From assembly GCA_002110485.1 (NCBI GenBank), contig MOWL01000071.1, forward strand, positions 527,377 to 591,376: a DNA stretch of 64,000 nucleotides. The letters are read 5' to 3'. Below, in pieces: positions 58,808 to 64,000 of the stretch; the stretch's first letter is position 1, and each line of letters opens with the position of its first letter. A program made the position numbers and the translations under genes. The notes below the pieces were generated by a model. That model had not been told where the DNA came from and ran no database searches. It saw nothing but the letters and a program-made list of their open reading frames with translations. The stretch comes from Emergomyces orientalis (taxonomy: Eukaryota > Ascomycota > Eurotiomycetes > Onygenales > Ajellomycetaceae).

Positions 58808-61696
58808 TCAGATAATGACTGCAAACTCCTTACCATGAGGGATCCATGACTGCAAGTCATCCTGACCCCCCCTCAAAGAATTCTTCTTATCAGTATCTTG
58901 CATATCCACCTCTTCCTCTTCAATATCATTTGCTTCATTGATATTATTCTCTGCAACCGGCATTTGATTGTCTCGGAGATAGAACCTTTTTAACCTATTA
59001 CCTGCAGTAGTATTTCGAAACGGCGAACCATCCAGCTCTTCCAGATGATAGGTCCCTTTCTCATGGTTTGCTTCTCGGATTCGATACGGGCCCAGCCATC
59101 GGAAGTTGAGCTTGGCAGAATAGGACGTTTCTAGCTTGGTATCATGCAAAAGCACCAAATCACTTATCTGCAATGGTTCTCGGACTAATTGCTTAGTTTC
59201 ATCAAATAGATCTCGGTTCTTCTCTCTCGCACGGCGCAGGTGATGAGCGGCCTCCTCCAGATCTTCATCTCTCTTTTCCAATTGTCGAATACGCATATAT
59301 ATCAAATCAGCACGGGATTGCACTGTCTGCCAGGGAAGTGTTTGCCAAGTTGGAACGTCAAGCTCTATTGGAAGGATAGCATCGTAGCCATATTGCAGGC
59401 GGAACGGGGTTTCACCAGTAGATTGCCGAATGGTGACGCGATCTGCCCATAGCGCAGAATGGAAATGATTAACCCAGCTTCTTCCATCTGCAGCTAGCTT
59501 TGAAAGCGCATCGGATATCGGGCGGTGACCGCGTTCGACCATGCCATTAGCCTTCGCATTGTATGGTGAGATGGTTATTTGATTAACACGATATTTGGCG
59601 GTGAGAATCTTAGTCCATTTTTGATTCTCCGGCCCGCCATCACACACTAATTCCCGAAAGCAGCCGTGTCGGCAAATGATATTCTCATAGATGAATTGCG
59701 CCACGTTCTCAGCTGTTCCACGAGCGAGAGGGCGGCCTTCCACCCAGCCAGTGAGATCATTCCGAGCAATAACAGCACATCGCTTGCCTCGGTTCTTCGG
59801 AAACTTGACAACATCGATACACCACTTGTCCCATAGATAATTGCGGCTTGTTGGATATAGTGGTTCTTCCAAGCGAGCGCCATCCCTCAGCTGGCACACT
59901 GTGCAGCTTTTGCAATAATTCTTGACGGCTTTCCAGATACCTTCCCACCAATATCGCTGCGTGATCTTGTGGTTTGTGGCCTCGCGGCCCTTATGACCAG
60001 ATTCATCATGCATCCGAGCAACGATATCCTTTTGCTCAGATGAGTTATCAACCACGCGTCTCAGAGGAATTCCCTTGCCTGATCGTCGGAATAGATGTTG
60101 ACCTTGGACGATATATCGAAGTGCATGCTTGCGCCATTTAGAAAAGACGGAACGTGGTATATCATCCGGCCGCTTCATGGTGGTGAGAAACCTCGCAATT
60201 GATTCGCTGCGATCAGAATAATCAGGCGAAAGAACACGCACACCCGATGACTCGGAAGCATCCACGCCGCTGACATCGAAATCAGGAACCGTCAAAGATG
60301 CAACACTAATATAGTTGAGTTCTGCATCTATGAAATCATCGATATCTTGATCCTCAGGAACCTCACCCTCAGCAGGAGGTCGACGAGATAGCCCATCTGC
60401 AGCAGTATGCTTCCGACCAGGCACATGTCGAACTTCGAAATCAAACATCCGAATCCAGGCAAGCCAGCCAGTAACGAGAGCACCAGGCAGGTCAGTGGCA
60501 GATCGATTGAGCTGTGCCACTAGAGTCTTCGCGTCGGTTTCCAGAATAAAGTGAACGCCATACAGGTAATAACGGCATTTCTTTAGCATCTTGAGCACAG
60601 CGCGGCATTCTCGCTTTCCTGCATCATATTTTGCTTCGGCGGGGCTCCAGATTCCGCTCTCATATCGGCAAGGGTGTAGCTTTCCATTCAATTTATCCCG
60701 TTGGCTGAGCGTTCCACCCCATCCTTCAAGACAGGCATCCGTGGCCATCACGATATCACCGGCATCTTCAGAATAATCAATGCAGCAAAGTGCAGGGGCA
60801 GTTGTCAGGGCATTCTTCAAAATTGTCATTGCATTCACTTGTTCAAGACCCCAGGTAAAAGGAATGTTCTTCTTGAATAGAATATAGATAGGTATAGAAA
60901 TGATAGCGAAATTCGGAATCCATATTCTATAGTAAACGCAAACACCTAAGAAAGCTCGGGCACCCGTGACATCTGTCGGATCCGGCCACTCAACGATTTT
61001 GACGATTTTCGCAGCTTCGGGGCGCCTGCCGTCAGCATCCACAACATATCCGACTAGAACCATACCGGAGCAGGCGAATTCTGACTTTCCAACCTGGATA
61101 CACGTGTCCGCGAGTTCTATGCTGATGAGGGTGGCATCTAAGTTTTGCAGATGCTCCAGGACAAATTTCCGAATACCTGGCATCACTTCTTCATCATTGT
61201 AACGCGTCCGCGGGCCTTTCACACCAATATCATCCATAAAATTGTCTGCTTGATGCGGTATGTTCGATCGAAGAATGCGTGCCATGATTCGGCAGAACTG
61301 CGCAATAGAATTCGTCGCGCCTTGTGGCAGTGCTGTCTGACGAAGCAACCCGATCGGGGTAAGGAAAGCTGTCATATCTCGGCTGTCTTCGTGTAAAGGA
61401 ACTTGATCATATCCAGAAAAGAAATCCATCATGCTCGTTATCTTCATTCCCGCGAAATCCTCAGCAAACGCGTCCGCACTAGGTGGAATATACGCATCGC
61501 GAATAGTGACAGCGTTCATGTCCATGCACGCGTTGACAATGCGATATTTCCCAGCTTCTTTCTTCTTGACGAGGAACCACTTATTTCGATACGGACCATG
61601 GCAATGTTCATAAACTCCAGAATCAACGCCGTTCGCGAAGCATATTATGATTGTAGGGACGAGCTTTCGAGAATAGGAAATCCTGCCGCTTGCCAT
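58808..61696 (-). CDS. Gypsy pol: reverse transcriptase-RNase H-integrase
   Basis: Open for 962 residues. Reverse transcriptase: motif A D91 (MMDFFSGYDQ) and catalytic FMDD at 153-156. RNase H: D320, E363, D388 and D434. Integrase: an HHCC zinc finger (H in HDESGHKGREATNH; C595, C598, C601) and the D628, D686, E721 triad with 35-residue spacing between the last two, then a GPY/F module (WLGPYRI). All catalytic residues are present. The true N-terminus of the reverse transcriptase (HKAWQAAGFPI and before) lies in other frames just upstream, with breaks near 61.83, 61.68 and a compensating pair near 61.63-61.65 kb, so the open frame as it stands begins inside the domain. The element is therefore probably unable to move by itself, although its enzymatic core is intact. 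Confidence 0.85.
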   Translation of the reverse strand: MASGRISYSRKLVPTIIICFANGVDSGVYEHCHGPYRNKWFLVKKKEAGKYRIVNACMDMNAVTIRDAYIPPSADAFAEDFAGMKITSMMDFFSGYDQVPLHEDSRDMTAFLTPIGLLRQTALPQGATNSIAQFCRIMARILRSNIPHQADNFMDDIGVKGPRTRYNDEEVMPGIRKFVLEHLQNLDATLISIELADTCIQVGKSEFACSGMVLVGYVVDADGRRPEAAKIVKIVEWPDPTDVTGARAFLGVCVYYRIWIPNFAIISIPIYILFKKNIPFTWGLEQVNAMTILKNALTTAPALCCIDYSEDAGDIVMATDACLEGWGGTLSQRDKLNGKLHPCRYESGIWSPAEAKYDAGKRECRAVLKMLKKCRYYLYGVHFILETDAKTLVAQLNRSATDLPGALVTGWLAWIRMFDFEVRHVPGRKHTAADGLSRRPPAEGEVPEDQDIDDFIDAELNYISVASLTVPDFDVSGVDASESSGVRVLSPDYSDRSESIARFLTTMKRPDDIPRSVFSKWRKHALRYIVQGQHLFRRSGKGIPLRRVVDNSSEQKDIVARMHDESGHKGREATNHKITQRYWWEGIWKAVKNYCKSCTVCQLRDGARLEEPLYPTSRNYLWDKWCIDVVKFPKNRGKRCAVIARNDLTGWVEGRPLARGTAENVAQFIYENIICRHGCFRELVCDGGPENQKWTKILTAKYRVNQITISPYNAKANGMVERGHRPISDALSKLAADGRSWVNHFHSALWADRVTIRQSTGETPFRLQYGYDAILPIELDVPTWQTLPWQTVQSRADLIYMRIRQLEKRDEDLEEAAHHLRRAREKNRDLFDETKQLVREPLQISDLVLLHDTKLETSYSAKLNFRWLGPYRIREANHEKGTYHLEELDGSPFRNTTAGNRLKRFYLRDNQMPVAENNINEANDIEEEEVDMQDTDKKNSLRGGQDDLQSWIPHGKEFAVII

Positions 61697-64000
61697 GCTT
61701 TATGCGGAGCAACGCGAATCTTGACAGGTGGAGAGACTTCTTTTGCAAGCGTTCCGCAATCCTTAAAACTCCACGCGAGGGCTTTTTCTCTTCTAAGCAG
61801 AATCTCAATCAAAAGTTCGCGTTCCTGTGGGGGTGAGCATCCGATCCGATCCGCAGATTCTTGATCCTTTCCTCTGTGAGTCGCGAACCTCGCGGGCAAT
61901 CGGAGAAACGGGGTGTAATGAAATGATCGTAGGGCGAAGGCGGATCCTGCTCCGGAATCACATTGTCTTTGAACCATTGTTGGGCGAATTTCTCTCCACT
62001 TATCTGTTCCGCCGGGAATCCCCCACCTGTAGTTGGCACATCGAGAGGTTGAATCTTATCGGCTTTTCGCTTGTATAATGTCGCAACGACTGGACCCGCC
62101 GCCGATCGAGGAGAAGATCGTGAAGAAGCATATAAAGACAAATCATGAAAGCTGCACACCACGAACACGGCGTGATTCGGATATTGAATAATTAGAGAAA
62201 GGAAAAGATGAATGTGTAGACGGGTAAAATTGTTGATGTAGGATGGCGGGGAAAAACCTGTGAGGTTCTCGGCGTTTTGGGGCGGCGTTCTCTGATTGGC
62301 TGAATCTTTTGGCGGCCCGGGGCCGCCAAAAGTCTGATTGGCTGACGCACCCACACCGCTTTCAAAACACGGCAGAATATTTGCCCCGCTATCCACATCG
62401 CGATCGCTGAATCTGATATCATTTCTTTGCCCACCACATTCAACATCGCAAAGATCAATCGGACTCAGCATATCTAGTTTAAAGTCTGCACTTTGCCACG
62501 AAGATCATCTAACTTTCGATCTCCATGGTCGCCGGGAGAATAACCAAGAAAAGACACCTGATTCTTCTCATCCTTCGGATCAAAAACGTGAACAAGAACA
62601 CCGCCTTTGTTATCTGTAGTTCTTGCCAAACGCGTCGCGTTTTCATATGGTCGGCCGAGAATGCAATCATGGAGAACCGCGTTCCATGATGAAGAATGTC
62701 TGAGGCACCATAACAGATCCAAGGCGAACAGGAACATCCTTGCAGATTCCAATGACACCACTCTGCTGACCCCCAGCTCCAAGAATAGGTTTGACAGCAT
62801 CCCTTTGAATGATGAGACCGAGATCTAACGCAGTTCTTTCAACCAAGACAGTTAATTTCCGCACCTCCATCAAATATCGCCTCAGTTTCCCCCTTTCCAA
62901 TTCCGACAGTGAACTTGATGTGTCCAACCGAAACGAGATTCCAACGAGGATTATACTCAGCAACAGAAAGTGCCAGGTTGAACCAGGGCAACGGTGGCTG
63001 CATCATCCCGAATCATATTGCTGTTGAACTTCGATGGGAAGATTTTGAAAGAACATGTGCTGGAGTTGGGTGGAGCATGCCATGAGATCTTTAATCTGAA
63101 TTCCGCCGATTTCTTGGCGCATGATCTTTCTCAAATATTCGCCGCGTCGCCGATCGCCATATTGTCTTTATTCTTCATTTCTGCAGAAAGCTTTGGCCCT
63201 TTGAGTTTCCGAGGCCTGCAGAGAACAGTTTTCTTCTGAATCTGCGGAGCATCTGCCATTTCTGAATCTGGGACAATTCCACCGTCTCCGAGCTTTGGAC
63301 TTCCGCCCTGAAGCTGTTCATCATGGAGAGGTTGAGAATTATCATCCTCATCATCTTCCTGTGAAGCAGAGATCACATCTTGAGCAAAAGAAACTGATTT
63401 CCCATCTGAATACCTGCCATTGCGCCGAGAATGTGTTGGCAGTCTCTTCTCCTTCTCAATTCGTCCGGAAAGCGTTGCTTGATTTTTATTCATAGAAGAG
63501 GCCTTATCCTTCTCAGTAGAAGTGGAAGCAGCCATTACACTAACAATCTCCTCCATCTCACTATCGGTCATATCACCTTCCTCAGGCCACTATCAAATCC
63601 AATATCACATATGCTTACGGCATTCACCGATGGCATCGGGGATCCGTCAGGAAATACCCGGATACTACCATCATTCCGAAGTTTATCCGCGGTTGGGACA
63701 GTCGGCGGTGCAGCCATTTGCTTCAAAAGTCGTTCAATTGTAACAATATGGGGCTCAAGTCGGTTGACAGCAATCTTCGGGCCTTTTCTCATCACATTAC
63801 CCTCATAGTATTCTCCAATCATATTCCGATGAATCTTGCCCTGATCGATGAGCCGGCCGATTGCTAAGCAATTTGGAAGCATATGGTTTGAATCTCCGCA
63901 ACCCCAGCATGACATCGGCGGTCGATCTATTGAACAAAGCTTCCAGATCGAGATCGAGACGGGCCTCCAGGTCCACGTTGAGTTCCATAGTAAGACACAT
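61697..64000 (-). pseudogene. Gypsy gag-protease region, broken by small frameshifts
   Basis: In order on the - strand: gag C-terminus with CCHC knuckle CWGCGDSNHMLPNC (just below 63915); a charged gag tail (63571-63131); protease active-site sequence IFDGGAEINC (about 62880-62850, DGG in place of D-S/T-G); protease flap and C-terminal part VKPILGAGGQQSG (62.8 kb) and CILGRPYENA (62.65 kb); and the start of the RT connection (62471-61809). These pieces fall in at least five frame changes over 2.3 kb, each explicable by a single-base insertion or deletion. The upstream part of gag is outside the window. Confidence 0.7.
62292..62345. repeat. Module copy 1: direct repeats around a 27-base palindrome
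   Basis: CTGATTGGCTGA occurs at 62292-62303 and again at 62334-62345. Between them, 62306-62332 is a perfect palindrome with 13-bp arms (CTTTTGGCGGCCC) around one central G. It sits between the protease end and the reverse transcriptase on the element strand. A diverged copy lies at 56988-57038. Confidence 0.75.

Larger units (their letters stand above)
56376..64000 (-). mobile_element. Second Ty3/Gypsy element, not AT-mutated, continues beyond window
   Basis: Read on the - strand, gag C-terminus and protease (about 64000-62474), reverse transcriptase-RNase H-integrase (to 58808), an extra ORF (58387-57203), a G-rich polypurine tract and the 3' LTR. It has normal GC and keeps CpC and CpG, unlike the LINE it interrupts. 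No chromodomain follows the integrase. The gag-protease part is broken by several small frameshifts, whereas pol and the extra ORF are open throughout. The 5' end and the other LTR lie outside the window. Confidence 0.88.

Noticed and set aside
1..64000. CRISPR arrays, bacterial operons or prophage.
   Set aside because: Spliceosomal introns, eukaryotic RNA polymerase and Elongator subunits and LINE/LTR elements show nuclear fungal DNA. No regularly spaced repeats were seen.

Overview
The window looks like nuclear DNA of a filamentous or dimorphic ascomycete, most likely an onygenalean fungus of the Blastomyces/Emmonsia kind. The protein-coding genes have short GT-AG introns, several with CTAAC-like branch sites. 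The genome is split into a GC-balanced part (about 1-38.1 kb and again 56.4-64 kb) and an AT-rich retrotransposon tract (about 38.1-56.4 kb). A decayed kinase-like gene of a type I recall from that family also fits. The species call is inference, because no rRNA or other marker is present.

Layout. 1-25 kb is unusually gene-poor. It holds an FAD-dependent monooxygenase (2992-4426, +), a four-exon protein with three tandem Cys-rich zinc-binding repeats (12541-13761, +), a candidate structured element (17257-17402: three consecutive perfect hairpins followed by T18), and an intron-containing tRNA-Leu(CAA) (22772-22894, -). From 25 to 37 kb genes are dense: a secreted, probably GPI-anchored cupredoxin (25136-25898, +), a 2-oxoglutarate/Fe(II) oxygenase (26920-28167, -), POP4 of RNase P/MRP (28780-29571, +), the tRNA-splicing endonuclease subunit SEN34 (31354-32286, -), a 79-residue single-pass membrane microprotein (32794-33094, +), the Elongator subunit ELP4 (33164-34446, -), the shared RNA polymerase subunit RPB8 (34884-35421, +) and a Nudix hydrolase of the damaged-thiamine-diphosphate type (35780-36832, -). 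POP4, SEN34, ELP4 and RPB8 within 6.7 kb form a neighbourhood of RNA polymerase and tRNA maturation functions. The tRNA-Leu 6 kb away needs RNase P and the splicing endonuclease for its own processing.

From 38.1 kb the DNA becomes AT-rich. It contains a broken kinase-like gene, an LTR-like solo element, a complete but mutated Ty3/Gypsy chromovirus (41702-47319; 246-bp LTRs, 5-bp target duplication), and three copies of a Tad-like LINE: one 5'-truncated copy, one 5'-truncated copy with a 15-bp target duplication that lies immediately 5' of the ORF1 of the third copy, and that third copy itself, which is interrupted by a second Gypsy element. This second Gypsy (56376 to beyond 64000, -) is not AT-mutated. 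It has an intact RT-RNase H-integrase frame, a frameshifted gag/protease region, and an extra unrecognised 394-residue ORF downstream of pol.

The most unusual signal is the mutation pattern of the first Gypsy. Comparing its two LTRs by hand gives about 23 C-to-T type changes: 14 in CpC, 6 in CpG, 3 in CpA and none in CpT. Stops within its frames are overwhelmingly TGA at former Trp or Arg codons. That is not the classical CpA-directed RIP signature, and it suggests a RIP-like process with a different sequence preference.
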